DNA of 64,000 nucleotides from Benincasa hispida (GCF_009727055.1 NC_052358.1:42779583-42843582); one strand, 5' to 3'. Shown: positions 1-11,489, counted from the first letter of the stretch. The notes: a model not told the origin generated them from the letters alone. Numbers and translations: made by a program.

Positions 1-412
1 GAAGAAGATCAGATTGTTAGGCTCTTTTATGGCAGAGAGATGTATCGTGGCTGACGTCAGGCGGTGCCTGACGTCTGTGTCTGTAATAAATGTGAAGTTG
101 AAGGGTCGTCTCGGTTATCTAAATACTCGAGTGTTTTTGTGTTCTCGAGACACGTCCCTTCAACTGGGCCATGCGTTAGACTTGCGTCTAACGCGTCCGT
201 TGTTTCAAATTCAATCATACACAATTTTTTAAAGAAAAACAAACAAGTTTCCAATTTTTATAAAAGCAAAGACAATTAATTTTAAAACATCCAAACAACT
301 AAATCAACAAATTCAAACACATCATAGAATACAAAATGCAAAAAGACAAGGGTGAGAAAAGCGTCCCTGAAATATATGGCGTTGCAAACGCAGGGATACT
401 TCGACGCGTGCC

Positions 413-730
413 TCAATTGGCTTCGCGTAATGTGAGAGATGACTTTTGGCGATCCAATCCATCTTCAAAATAAGGCTTAACTCTTTGGCAGTTTACCTTG
501 AACACGTTGGTGCCATTTTCTCGAGTTATTTCCACAGTTCCATATGGGAAGATTGCTTTAATAATAAAAGGTCCTGACCACCTGGATTTCAACTTTCCTG
601 GAAACAAACGCAGACGTGAGTTGAAGAATAAAACTTTTTGACCAACAACAAGTTCTTTCTTACTGATACATTGATCACGCCAATGCTTTGTCTTTTCCTT
701 GTACAGCTTGTTGTTTTCGTACATGTTCAA
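413..730 (-). pseudogene. gypsy integrase C-terminal part
   Basis: This 105-residue open stretch continues the integrase reading after a frame break near 731-755. It is rich in Lys and Arg and contains the 'GQKVLFFNSRLRLFPGKLKSRWSGPF' type of segment (seen as GQKVLFFNSRL then FPGKLKSRWSGPF), which is typical of the C-terminal DNA-binding region of plant gypsy integrases. No clear chromodomain follows, in line with a non-chromovirus Athila-like element. It would normally be fused to the catalytic core at 755-1345. The frame break makes it a pseudogene fragment. Confidence 0.8.
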
Positions 731-754
731 TCTCCACTCCTCGAGCTCGTTGAG

Positions 755-1345
755 CTAAAGTTTGCATTGAACGCCCGCCGCATCCAAGTTCATGTTCAAC
801 TTCTTCACTGCCCAAAACGCCTTGTGCTCCAACTCTACAGGTAAATGAGAGGCTTTTCCAAATATGATAGAGTATAGAGACATACCTATAGGAGTTTTGT
901 ACGCAGTCCTGTAGGCCCAGAGCGCCTTATCCAGCCTCTGTGCCCAATCTTTCCGCGTTGCATTGACGAACTTTTCCAAGATGGACTTGATTTCTCGATT
1001 CGATACTTCCGTTTGACCGTTTGTTTGAGGGTGGTAGGCAGTGGCAATCTTGTGCCTAACATTATATTTTGCAAGTAATTTGGAAATGATGCGATTAATA
1101 AAGTGCGTACCTTCGTCGCTTATCAGGGTTCTTGGCGTTCCATAGTGTGTAAAGATATTCCTAGTAAGAAACTTAGATACAGTGGACGCATCATTCTTGG
1201 CACAGGCCACTGCTTCTACCCACTTAGATACATAATCTACTGCTAACAGGATGTATTGTTGGCCACAGGACAGGGGAAAAGGTACCATAAAATCTATGCC
1301 CCAAACATCAAACAACTCAACTTCGAGAATATTATTCAAGGGCAT
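755..1345 (-). pseudogene. gypsy integrase catalytic core
   Basis: The enzyme would insert element cDNA into host DNA. The 196-residue stretch has the expected order: GIDFM with the first catalytic Asp, SDEGTHF with the second Asp, then the [17 protein letters not shown] block carrying the Glu. All three acidic residues are therefore present. The N-terminal zinc-binding part should lie at 1346-1740, where the reading is broken and also carries a foreign adapter. It is a remnant inside a larger broken polyprotein rather than a separate gene; the methionine at 1345 is internal. Confidence 0.88.
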
Positions 1346-1357
1346 TGTGTCCCTTGA

Positions 1358-1541
1358 AGAAATATTCCCGGTGCATTGGCAGGGGTCACATTTACGAACA
1401 AACTCCCTTGCGTCTTTGAAGAGGGTAGGCTCTGTCTCTTATACACATCTAGATGTGTATAAGAGACAGAAATATTCCCGGTGCATTGGCAGGGGTCACA
1501 TTTTTTAATAAACTCCCTTGCGTCTTTGAAGAGGGTAGGCC
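1358..1541. repeat. Duplicated ~72-bp segments flanking an adapter junction
   Basis: The stretch 1358-1430 (starting GAAATATTCCCGG) recurs at 1469-1541 with a few differences (for example TTTACGAACA versus TTTTTTAATA). The two copies sit in direct orientation around the adapter at 1432-1469. The simplest reading is that two near-identical retroelement reads were joined through a mate-pair junction, so the duplication is technical and not genomic. Confidence 0.85.
1432..1469. other. Tn5 (Nextera) mosaic-end junction adapter, assembly artefact
   Basis: The 38 bases are a perfect inverted pair: CTGTCTCTTATACACATCT followed at once by its reverse complement AGATGTGTATAAGAGACAG. This is the 19-bp hyperactive Tn5 mosaic end used in transposase library kits, joined head to head as in mate-pair junctions. 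Translated, it gives the well-known contaminant string [10 protein letters not shown]. It is not a natural element, and sequence order across this point cannot be trusted. Confidence 0.98.
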
Positions 1542-1743
1542 AAAAGTACTCGCTTTGAAGGACCTTCGCTGCCGTTCTTTGCCCACTGAAATGCCCTCCG
1601 TAAGGAGAGTTATGACACTCATCTAAAATGCGTTGTGTCTTCTCCTCTAGAACGCATCGACGCAGTATGGAGTTAGGACCTTGTTTGTATAGAAACGGTT
1701 CATCCCAAAAATAAAACCTGCTGTCATGAATTAACCGTTTCTT

Positions 1744-3381
1744 CTATTGAGAGTTGAAGTTCCCACGGAATTGCTTGGTGGTTAAATAATTGACTATGTC
1801 CACATACCAAGGTTCCCTGCCTTCAACTCTAAACAGGTTTTCATCAAGAAATGCGTCCTTGATTTCACTTTCTTGGGCTTGCATTTCTTGATTCTCTAAC
1901 CTGGACAGGTGGTCAGCCACTTGATTTTCTATTCCCTTTCTGCCCTGGATATCAATGTCAAACTCTTGTAGTAGCAGCACCCATCTTATCAATCTTGGCT
2001 TTGCGTCCTTTTTACTTATCAGGAATTTAATGGATGAGTGGTCGGTGTATATGGTGGTTGACGCACCAACTAAGTAAGATAGAAATTTTTCAATACCAAA
2101 TACTACAACCAACATCTCTTTTTCAGTAGTGGTATAATGTTCCTGAGAGTCATTTAGTGTTTTGGATGCATAGGAGATGGGATGTATCAAGTTACCCTTC
2201 TTCTGCTCTAACATAGTTCCTACTGCCACATCACTCGCATCGCACATAAGACTCTGCGTCCAGTCCAGTGCTATCAGTATTAGGGTTGTCGTCAACACAT
2301 ACTTCAAAGTCTCAAACGCATCAGTGCAGTATTCATTAAAGTCATAGGGCCGGTTCGCCTCTAGTAATGCGCTCAGAGGTCGCGCAATCTGAGAGAATCC
2401 TCTAACGAACCGTCTATAGAAGCCAGCATGCCCTAGAAAACTTCGCAAGGTTTTAACATTTGCTGGTGGTGGAAGTTTTGCTATGACATCAATTTGGGCT
2501 TCATCTACTTCTAAGCCAGCCTTAGATACTTTGTGACCCAAGACACTTCCTTCAGTCGCCATGAAGTGACATTTCTCCCAATTCAGGATCAAGTTTGTCT
2601 CCTCGTATCGAGTGAGGATGGCCTCCAAATTATCTAGGCATGACTGGAATGAGTCTCCAAAGACTGAAAAATCGACTTCAACGGTCTTTTCTAGGAAGTT
2701 AGAGAAGATAGCCATCATACATCGTTGAAATGTCCCTGGTGCGTTACACAGCCCAAAGGGCATGCGTCTGAATGCAAATGTTCCAAAGAGACAAGTAAAC
2801 GTAGTCTTCTCCTGATCTTCCAGATCTATCAGAATCTGGTTGTAACTAGAATAACCATCGAGAAAGCAATAAAATTCTTTACCTACAAGTCTGTCAAGCA
2901 TTTGATCGATGAGAGGAAGGGGGAAGTGGTCTTTCTTAGTTGCTGCATTGAGCTTCCGGTAATCCATACAGATGCGCCAGCCCGTGACAGTTCTCGAGGG
3001 TATGAGTTCATTATTACTGTTGACTATCACGGTCGTTCCCCCTTTCTTGGGAATGCATTGAACTAGACTTATCCAACTATTTTCAGATATCAGATAAATA
3101 ACTCCCGCATCCAACCATTTTAAAATCTCCTTCTTGACCACTTCTTTCATTATGGGGTTCAGCCTTCTTTGAGGCTTGATTGACCCCGACTTCCCTTCTT
3201 CCAGCCTAATCTTGTGCATGCAATAGGATGGACTTATCCCACGGATATCCGCAAGCGTCCAGCCTATTGCACGCTTGTGCTTTTTCAGCATCTGCAAGAG
3301 AGATTTCTCATTAGGCTCTGTAAGAATTGCGGAAATGATCACAGGTAAAGTATTGTTGGTTCCAAGGAATGCATATTTCAA
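1744..3381 (-). pseudogene. gypsy reverse transcriptase and RNase H
   Basis: This 545-residue open stretch would copy element RNA into cDNA and degrade the RNA strand. It runs from [18 protein letters not shown] through [49 protein letters not shown] and the NWEKCHFM block. RNase H follows, with [24 protein letters not shown] and [10 protein letters not shown]. The catalytic box normally has two adjacent Asp residues before FSVFGDSF; here it reads [12 protein letters not shown], with about three residues missing and a single Asp, so the polymerase should be inactive although the frame is open. Wording matches Athila-like elements. Confidence 0.9.
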
Positions 3382-3770
3382 GTGTCCAGGTAATCATTTC
3401 CATTTGAGTTCTGGTGTTCTTCAAGTGATGGACGCGTTGGTTTTGTCCGCCGCTCACTCAGACTTGGCGGCTCTAATTCCTTCAGGGTCTCCTCCAACGC
3501 GAGGACCTCACATACGTGAGTCTCTTCTTCAGGCAACTCAATACTGTTTAGTTGACAATCCTCACTGTCTGGAAATTTTAATGCATTGAGCACATTAAAC
3601 TTCACCTCTTCATTGTCCACGCGCATAGTTAATTCACCTTTATGCACGTCAATTAAAACTTTCCCAGTAGCTAAGAAGGGACGTCCAAGGATAATTGGTA
3701 CCTCCCTATCTGCTTTGTAGTCCAAGATAATAAAGTTTGCTGGGAATATGAGATTGTCAACCTTCACCAA
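3378..3770 (-). pseudogene. gypsy pol segment between protease and RT
   Basis: The 130-residue stretch begins MVKVDNLIFPANFIILD and has EVPIILGRPFLATGKVLIDVHKGELTMRV, the block that follows the aspartic protease active site in Athila-like polyproteins. Upstream frames are broken between 3770 and 3819 and its end overlaps the start of the RT frame by a few bases, so a frameshift separates it from RT. It belongs to one decayed polyprotein. Confidence 0.8.
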
Positions 3771-3818
3771 AATGTCTTCAATGTTCCCTTCTGGTTACTT
3801 AATTGTTCTGTCAGCAAG

Positions 3819-4598
3819 CTAAAGGGTGACAGAAGTAGGTTGAGCTTCGCCAATACCCAATTTCTTAAAAATTGAAAGTGTCATGAGATTAATGCTAGCT
3901 CCTAGATCACACAACGTATGACCCACATCCAATCCTCCTATCGAACAAAGAACCGTAAAGCTCTTAGGGTCCTTCTGCTTCTTTGGTAGATTGTTGCTTA
4001 CTAACGCGTTACATTCATTCGTTAGCGCCATTACTTCTTTCTCACTGACTCTTCTCTTCTTCGTTAAAATGTCCTTAAATTTTTTTACATATATTGCCAT
4101 CTGCTCCAAAGCCTCTATAAGTGGAATGTTGATATGCAGCTGCTTTAGGAGCTTAAAAAAGTGCTTGAATTGATGTTCATCATTCTTCTTCATCAGACGC
4201 CTAGGGAATGGTGCGTTCAGCGGCACCTCAAGCTTTCCCGCGTTAGACGTGCTGGTTTCTGAATGGCTTATAGTCTCGGGCGTTCTTTCTTCCTGATCCA
4301 TTGAACGTGTAATGCGTTCTTTCAAAGGACTGTTGTTTCTTGGATTCCCTCTTCTTTCTTCAAGAGCTCTTCCATTCCGCAATGTCACCATGTGACATTG
4401 CTCTTTCCCATTATTGTTCCCAAATGTTTCGATATTGCTAGGTAGAACTCTAGGCTGCCTGTTTTTCAACTCGCTTGCTATCTGCCCTACCTGGATCTCC
4501 AGGTTTCTGATTGATGATGCCTGGCTTTTCAGCAATGCGTTGTTCTGGGCTATGTACTCCTTCAATAGATTCTCAAGCGGAGATCCTGAGCTCGACAT
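3819..4598 (-). pseudogene. gypsy gag tail and aspartic protease
   Basis: The N-terminal half contains SSIRNLEIQVGQIASEL and VTLRNGRALEE, a segment typical of the gag-protease linker in Athila-like elements. The C-terminal half has SIGGLDVGHTLCDLGASINLM, the protease active-site region with D-L-G-A. The enzyme would cut the polyprotein. The frame stops soon after the active site, and the rest of the protease continues in another frame at 3378-3770. A shortened version of the same linker is seen at 43039-43245 in the LARD element. Confidence 0.85.
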
Positions 4599-5692
4599 TT
4601 GTCCTCCTTTATTGAAGGGTTGTTGATGCTGCTGGTGCGTTTGTTGAAATGCAGGCGACGGTCCATTCCTTTGCTGATGGTTCGCCCATAGGTGGTGCTT
4701 CTGCTAATTTTCTCCTGTCCAAGAAAAATTCGGATGGTTTCTCCATCCAGGGTTATATGTATTAAAGAATGGGTTGTTTTTTTATGAAGTATACTGACTG
4801 AGGGTTTTGTGGACACTCAGCATATGAGTGAAGATCTCCGCAACCCACACAGCTAACCATGGGCTGCCCAAACGCCTCTACCTGATTCACCTTCTGCTGG
4901 TTTGATGCGTTACCCAGCATTATGTTCTGCAGAAGGCTGGTCATCGTAGCCACTTGAGCAGAAAGTGTGGCTATTGCGTTGGCATCAACAGAATTAACGT
5001 TCTGAGATCTCATTCTTCTGTCATTTCTTCCATCATATGTATCATCCACCCATTCCATATTGTGTTTAGCAATGCGGTCTAGTATTTCTTTAGCCTCAGT
5101 ATAGGATTTATCCATAAGTCCACCAGCCGCTGCTGCGTCTGCTGCCATCTGTGATGCTCTATTCAGTCCTCCATAAAACGTCTCCATTTGAATAGTCAGT
5201 GGTCGTCCATGGTTCGGGCAATTCTTGACCAAGCCCTTAAAATGCTCCCATGCGATGCTTAAGATCTCAGCATCTTCTTGTTCAAAGTTCATAATTTCTC
5301 AACGCCTCTTCGTGTTGGTGGTAGGTGGGAAGTATTTTTGCATAAGTTTTTCCACCAACTTCTCCAGGTGGTGATTTCACTAGGCTCTAGTGAACTCACC
5401 CATTGTTTTGGTCATCACGCAAAGAATAGGGGAACAAAGACAGCCTGATCACCTCTAGGGTGATTCCAGGAATCACAAATGAATTACACATTTCCAGGAA
5501 ACGCTTCATATGGGCATGAGGATCTTCACCATAACCACCCCCAAATTGTCCAACAGTCTGGAGCATTTGAAACATAACAGATTTCATTTCGAACCTGGTT
5601 CCATCCGGCGTTGGGTATATGATTCCTGGAGAGAAATCATACAGTATAAGGGACGTGTATTCCCTCATAGGACGCGTGCTGCTATTCGGCAT
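4562..5692 (-). pseudogene. gypsy gag (capsid and zinc knuckle), frame-broken
   Basis: Gag would form the virus-like particle and bind RNA. Pieces on the minus strand include HMKRFLEMCNSFVIPGITLEVIRLSLFPYSLRD (5692-5396; seen in blocks) and, in another frame (5292-4762), METFYGGLNRASQMAADAAAA followed by KSYTEAKEILDRIA and the knuckle CVGCGDLHSYAEC (CX2CX3HX4C). The middle part around 5293-5395 is frame-broken. The remaining gag tail lies at 4816-4562. The same architecture is seen, far better preserved, at 41920-42933. Confidence 0.85.
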
Positions 5693-5980
5693 CAGGATTG
5701 GATTCTGTACAGCATGAGCTAGTTGCTAATTTGGTTGTTCTTCCGCCATTGCTCGTTGCCTGTTCTGTTGTCTGAGTAATTACTGCCTCAACCTTCGACG
5801 ACGATTGGATTGGTTCCTACGTTGGAAGGTCCTTTCAATCTCGGGGTCGTATCTGAATTCAGCAGTGCTCTCCCTATTCATAAACGTTCACAACTTAGGC
5901 GTAGCTTGTAATACTCCCTTGACTGAAGTGTTCCTACAACATATACAAACGAAATTTTTGGTTAGTTGTTGTTTCTGAAT

Positions 5981-5997
5981 CCCCGACAACGGCGCCA
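5981..5997 (-). promoter_or_regulatory. Primer binding site, tRNA-Asp type
   Basis: On the minus strand the 17 bases read TGGCGCCGTTGTCGGGG. This closely matches the complement of the plant tRNA-Asp 3' end, the usual primer of Athila elements. It starts six bases inside the LTR edge at 6004. Confidence 0.88.
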
Positions 5998-6003
5998 AAA
6001 ACT

Positions 6004-7579
6004 TGTTCGTTGCTATCGTGAGATGTTCTAGGAGTGCATCGTATAGAATAAAAAGGAGAAATAAGTTCTAAGTATAAGTGATGCGTTTATGCTTTGATGC
6101 ATCTAAGTAATGGTAATACGTTGGTTCGTTAGTAATATGCACAGAACGCACACAACTTCTTCTAATGACGTTCAAGTTTTCCTAAACTAGACCCAAGTAT
6201 AAATCTAATTTAGGTTCCTGGCAAGTCCAGGGTCGATCTTAGGGATTCAGTTAACCAAACGCAGACCTTGCGTTGTATCTACTGTAAGGGTTTTCTTAAA
6301 TAAATATGAGAAATGTATTATTTACACTAACTTGCTATGCTTGTGTAAGAAGATACAAAAGAGTTGAGTGGTGAATGATGGGTCATGCGAAAATGGAATT
6401 TAAGTTAAGTGGACGCGTCGGTCTAAGATGAACGTACATAACTAAGATGTGATGTGGATGAGATGGAATGATTTGCTTATCTTTTTGTTTATGCGTTAGA
6501 CCTTATTTAACACTTCTCAATGTGAATAACATACAAATCCTATCTCTAGGATGCATGCGTCTAACACATGATGCAAGAAACACCAGTAAGTCTATCTCTA
6601 GCTGTACTAGGCGTTCTACTTGATGCAGCTTAGTTATTCTTTCGAACAATCTAAGTTAAAGATGTTTTTACCAAGTTGTCAAGTTGGCTTGAGCGTTAGA
6701 ATGAAGTTGTGCATAAAGTATTAATGCGTTCAACATAAACAAGAGATAAACAATAGTAAGTATGATGGATCAAACATATGAATTTTATAAAGAAACAAAG
6801 AGTCTTTACAAAAACAATATTCAATCTAATGGAGTGAAAGCGATAAATAAGAAGGAAACTGAGTCAAGCCAAAGAATACAATCTCTTGTAGTTCTTTGGC
6901 TCAATCTCGTTGTGTACAATCACTTGTATAGGCAATGGACGGAGTATCTTTCTTAAGAGTGGTTTCCTCTGCTCCCCGACCGACAATGTTGGTAGTTCTC
7001 AACCCTTTTGATCGTCTCAACACCACGGCACAGCTTCTACAGAACTAAGATTACATCTACAATTTACAAAGATTAAGGATCTTGATGATTTTCGAACTTC
7101 TTAACTTTGGAGGAACTTCATCTATTTATAGGCGTTAGTCACGTCCACTTGATGAATGGGCAGCATTAAAGTCCATACCCTGGTCAGCATTAAAGTCCAT
7201 GCCCTGGTTAGCCGCTTGACTCTCGAAAGCTTTTCAGATGCCGCCTGCTGCAGGTGCCCATACTTGCAAGTGGTGATGTGACATAATCAGCCTAGAGCAA
7301 TGAATCTTTTCTGCATTGAACTCTCTCCAACGCATGGCCTATGCGTTAGAGCTTTTCCTACGGCACTTGTCTAATGCGTTAATGTTAATCCTTGCATTGA
7401 AATCCTGCAATACAGTGCGTTAGTGCCGCGATATTTAGTAATAAAACTTCTTTTGCTTGAGTTTGCTGATGTTTGAATAAATCCATGCGTTTCTACTAAA
7501 AATAAGGAGAGTTTATCATTAAAAACCTTAGTTGTTCCAATTTAAGAGAAAAAATAACTTGTATTTCTACAAGTTATCA
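6004..7579 (-). repeat. Athila-like LTR (5' LTR of the minus-strand element)
   Basis: The LTR is about 1.58 kb and bounded by TG and CA. In its own orientation it begins at 7579 with a perfect hairpin (arms of 10 bases, GAAA loop) and ends at 6004 just before the primer site. A TATA-like stretch (TATAAATA on the minus strand, about 7123-7130) fits a U3 promoter. A 24-bp tandem duplication lies at 7161-7208, and the motif ATGCGTT is frequent. The matching 3' LTR is outside the window. Confidence 0.85.
7161..7208. repeat. 24-bp tandem duplication inside LTR
   Basis: CAGCATTAAAGTCCATACCC plus TGGT (7161-7184) is repeated at once at 7185-7208 with one A to G change. It lies downstream of the presumed TATA box in the LTR's own orientation. 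Confidence 0.9.
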
Positions 7580-8069
7580 CCAGTCCAACTCAACCTCACC
7601 AAACATCCTCCCCGAACCTATTTAACTAAACAGCCTCACCACCATAACCCACTTAAACTTACAGATATGGCCTCCTCCATCCCCTCTAAACATGGGTTGT
7701 GCATGATGACCATTCCCTTTTTCTGTTTTCTGAGTTTTCTATTTTTAATATTGTTTTAAATTATAATTTAGTAATATTAATAAAGTTTATCCTTGTCCAC
7801 ATAAAGGTGAGCTATCATGTATTGAGAGTTCTACAACTTCTTTGTACCACATTTTGAGTATCACATTTCTTATGCAACATGTTGTGTATCAAAATTTTGT
7901 GTATTACAAATCTTTTTCCTACTTCGATTGAAAGTTTGAATTTCAGTCTTGTTTTCATTTTTCTTCTATTTTCTCTTTATTTAACAAACATTGAGATATT
8001 AGTTTGTTTCCACATCATTTATTTATTTTTTTCATCAATTCCATTTTCTCAATAGTGGTGTAGAGTTAA
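7580..8069. other. AT-rich spacer between two retroelements
   Basis: These 490 bases are flanking DNA between the Athila-like LTR and the copia element. No convincing coding region was seen: the 75-residue open stretch at 7532-7759 starts inside the LTR and has no recognised domain. The last five bases (GTTAA) are the left target-site duplication of the copia element. Confidence 0.6.
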
Positions 8070-8326
8070 TGTTACGAAATCGACAATTAAAGAACTTAAA
8101 AAGGAGCGTAGAGATAGAGAAGATTGACACACAGATATACGTGGTTCACTAACAGTGTGTCAGCTACGTCCATGGGCAGGGGAGAACAGTATTATTAGAG
8201 AGAATGTTTTAAAAAAATTAAATCAAATGGCGCCTCTAGGGTTAGAGAGTTTATATAGCGCATTACTCTAAATGCCCGTACTTGGTTATTCGAAGCGCCA
8301 ACAAACAGATTCAAGGCATTTCAACA
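8070..8326 (-). repeat. copia 3' LTR (257 bp)
   Basis: Bounded by TG and CA. It matches the right LTR but lacks a segment corresponding to about 12650-12725. A purine-rich stretch on the minus strand (AAGGTGGAGATT) directly precedes it and is the polypurine tract. Confidence 0.9.
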
Positions 8327-8907
8327 AATCTCCACCTTGACTTGAATTCTCTCCTAGATAACAAATGTACCAAAATGCAACATAAATCAATATTTTTAGA
8401 CGTACCCAGACTTCTCCCTCATTCCTCAAAGTGTCCCACAAAGGGGACCACCAACAATTCAAAACATTCAGCAGGTCCAAACAATGTTGGAACTTGCCTT
8501 GTGGAACCAGTTTGGTGAACATAACAGCAGAGTTATCAGCAGTACCAATTTTCATCACTTTAACTCTCTGCTCACCTCTTAAGAAGTGATATCTTACATC
8601 TATGTGCTTAGTTCTTTCATGATGAACTTGATCCTTGGCTAGGCATATTGCACTCAAACTATCACAATATACAATCTTGGTCATGATGCAAACCAAGATC
8701 ACAACCTAACCCCTCAGCCATATTTCTTCTTTAGTAGCTTCTGTCAAGGCCATGTACTCTGCTTCAGTAGTAGACAAAGTAACTGTAGGCTATAAGGTTT
8801 CTTTCCAACTAACAACAGAACCACCAGAGTGAACACATAGCCAGTCATAGACCTCCTACTATCAACATCTCCAATATAGTCAGAATCAGAATAACCAGTC
8901 ACTAACA
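8286..8907 (-). pseudogene. copia RNase H, broken
   Basis: The minus strand holds the RNase H part of pol. The best-kept piece has KIVYCDSLSAICLAKDQVHHERTKHIDVRYHFLR and LVPQGKFQHCLDLLNVL, close to the C-terminal end of copia pol. The upstream part (8703-8907), which should hold the QAEYIA-type block, is split over frames by small indels. The piece ends inside the 3' LTR. It cannot make a working RNase H. Confidence 0.85.
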
Positions 8908-10184
8908 CTATGTGCAATTCCCATAAACAAGACCAACATCAGATGTACCTTTAAGGTAACGAAAAATCCTTTTAACGGCTTGCCAATGTTCCTTCCCAAG
9001 TTGACCCATGAACCTGCTGACAACACTAACAGCATGGGCAAGATCAGGCCTAGTACAAACCATAGCATATATCAAACTTCTCGCTACACTAGCATAAGGA
9101 ACTCGAGACATGTACTCATTCTCAACTTCAGACTGTGGTGAAAGCACAGATGACAAACGAGCATTTACAACACTAGGAGTATCTATAGGCTTAGCTGATG
9201 ACATACCAAACCTGGATAATATTTTCTGAATATATCCTTTCTGCGACAAGAAGAGCTTATTCTTATCTCTATCCCTATAAATCTCCATACCCAAAATTTT
9301 TTGAGCAACATCTAAATCCTTCATATCAAACTCGGCACAGAGAAGATTCTTCAATTTCAAAATATCAGACTTGGACTTTGCAGCTATGAGCATATCATCT
9401 ACATATAAAAGTAGATAAATCATCGAACCATCATCAGGTTTGTTGTGATATACACAACAATCATACGGACTCCTTTATTGCCAAGTCCAATCATATAGCT
9501 ATCAAATCGTTCGTACACTGCCTTGAAGACTATTTTAACCCATACAAAGATTTCTTCAACTTGCAAACATAATCTTCTTTACTTGGACACTGGAACCCAT
9601 GTGGTTGGGTCATATAAATCACTTCCTCCAACTCTCCATGTAAGAAAGCTGTCTCCACATCTAGTTGTTCAAGTTCCAAAGATGTGCTACTATAGCTGGT
9701 AACACCCTAATAAAAGTATGTCTGACTACTGGTGAGAAGATCTCATTATAATCAACTCCTTCCCTTTGTATGAACCCTCTAGCAATAACTCGAGCTTTAT
9801 ATTAATGCCCTCTGACGGTGATATTCCCTCCTTTTTCTTGAAGACCCATTTACAAATGACAATTTTTCTCTCCTTAGGCCGTTTAACTAATTCCCAAGTC
9901 TGATTTTTGTCAAGAGATTCCATCTCATTCCCCATAGCAGCAAGCCATTGAGCAAACTCACCACATGACATAGCTTCTCTATAGGTGGATGGCTCATGAG
10001 GATCCACCTCTTCAGCAACCTGCAACACAAAAGTAACCATATCTTCAAATGCATACCTCACAGGAGGTCCAACACCAACTCTTCTAGCTCTATAACGAGC
10101 TATACTCAGTTGATCTACTCGTGATCTAGAATTCTCAGGCAAAGCAACTTTTGACGTTCTAGGCACATTAATTTCTGGTTGCAC
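8908..10184 (-). pseudogene. copia reverse transcriptase, frame-broken
   Basis: The upstream piece (10184-9726) contains EPSTYREAMSCGEFAQWLAAMGNEMESLDKNQTWELV and CKWVFKKKEG, the entry to copia RT. The downstream piece (9423-8908) contains LLLYVDDMLIAAKSKSDI, the catalytic YVDD box, then AQKILGMEIYRDR and VPYASVARSLIYAMVCTRPDLAHAVSVVSRFM. The stretch in between (about 9424-9725) is broken by indels. The catalytic Asp pair is kept here, unlike in the gypsy RT at 1744-3381. Confidence 0.88.
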
Positions 10185-10190
10185 ATCAGT

Positions 10191-11297
10191 TTATGTAGTA
10201 ACGTGTTGATCTTTTCTACCTTGATGTTGTAATTCATCGAATTGCATGTCCACCTGTTTATCAACACTACTACTTTCTCCCACATCAGTAGACGTCACAA
10301 AAGGCTTTACAGTTGAGTTAAGCATGGAATTTTCATCAAATATCACGGTCCCACTAAGTATGACTATATTTTCAGAAGATGGACAGACTCTATATCCCTT
10401 AACTCCATCTCCAAAACCCACAAATATACCCTTTTTAGCTCTCGGTTCTAATTTACCCTCATTAATATGATAGTAGATAGTACAACTAAAGACTTTTAAT
10501 AAAGAATAATCTGCAGGCTTACCAGACCACACCTCGTAAGGTGTTTTACAATCAATAGCTGTGTGAAGTTCACGATTGATTAGATAACATGATGTATTTA
10601 CTGCTTCTGCCCAAAACCTTCTAGTCAACCCTGCATTAGAGAGCATGCATCTTGCTCTCTCCAACAACGTCTGATTCATACGTTATGCAATCCCATTTTG
10701 CTGTGGAGTATCCCTAACAGTGTGATGGCGAACAATCCCCTCAACTTTACAGAACTCATTAAATTCAGATCTATAAAATTCCAGACCATTATCAATTTGC
10801 AGCCTTTTGATCTTCTTCCCAGTTTGATTTTCAATCAATATCTTCCGGTGCTTGAAATTCTTGAAGGCTTCACTTTTATGTTTCATCATAAAAACCCAAG
10901 TCATTCTTGAGTAATCAAATGTTCCTTTTGTACGATGAACACCTCTTGGAAACTTACTGCGATGAAGCTTCCCAAATACACAATGTTCACAGACTTCAAA
11001 ATCCTGCACCTTGTGCCCACAAAGAAGATCCTTTTTTAACAGAATTTACATCCTTTTTTCACTCATATGACCAAGTCTCATATGTCATAACTTAGTCATA
11101 TCATCCTTGTGAATGACTGACGATACAACAACAACATAACCTGTTATCATAGAACCTAACAAAAAATACAGTGTTCCACGCTTTATGCCTTTCAGAACTA
11201 CCTCAGAACCCATATAAATATACATTGCTCCACATTTTCCTTCAAAACTGTAACCCTTGCTATCAAGTACACTAAAGGATATCAAACTCTTCTTCAT
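10191..11297 (-). pseudogene. copia GAG-pre-integrase and integrase with internal deletion
   Basis: The minus strand shows the pre-integrase zinc region (CEHCVFGKLHRSKF), followed within about ten residues by FDYSRMTWVFMMKHKSEAF. In intact elements the first catalytic Asp and its surroundings lie between these two blocks, so an internal deletion has removed it. The second region (LQIDNGLEFYRSEFNEFCKVEGI) and the TPQQNGIA block remain. A frame break at about 10680 separates the rest (MNQTLLERARCMLSNAGLTRRFWAEAV to KPFVTS). Integrase activity is not possible. Confidence 0.85.
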
Positions 11298-11489
11298 TAG
11301 TGGAACATGCCTAACCCCTTTTAAAGTGTAGAAGGCACCATTATGTGTTCATATCTTGACTGAGCCGATTCCAACTATCTTGCACACAGTACCATTAGCC
11401 ATGCTAACATTCCCTCCATCTATTTGCTGATAGGTTGGGAACCACTCTTTATTTAGGCATATATGATAAGATGCCCCAGAATCAAGAAC

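Larger units (their letters stand above)
1..7579 (-). mobile_element. Athila-like Ty3/gypsy LTR retrotransposon, truncated by window edge
   Basis: On the minus strand the order is LTR (7579-6004), primer site, gag, protease, RT-RNase H, integrase, the order expected of Ty3/gypsy. The tRNA-Asp-like primer site, a gag zinc knuckle of the CX2CX3HX4C type and the RT wording point to the Athila clade. The 3' LTR should lie left of position 1. Positions 1-412 lie past the integrase, hold no recognisable domain, and are probably the start of the 3' non-coding part. Stops and frameshifts break the polyprotein, so this copy is dead. The clade name is inference from motifs. Confidence 0.9.

Noticed and set aside
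1251..1508. 85-residue plus-strand ORF with [10 protein letters not shown]
   Set aside because: It is antisense to integrase and its distinctive peptide is the translation of the Tn5 adapter.
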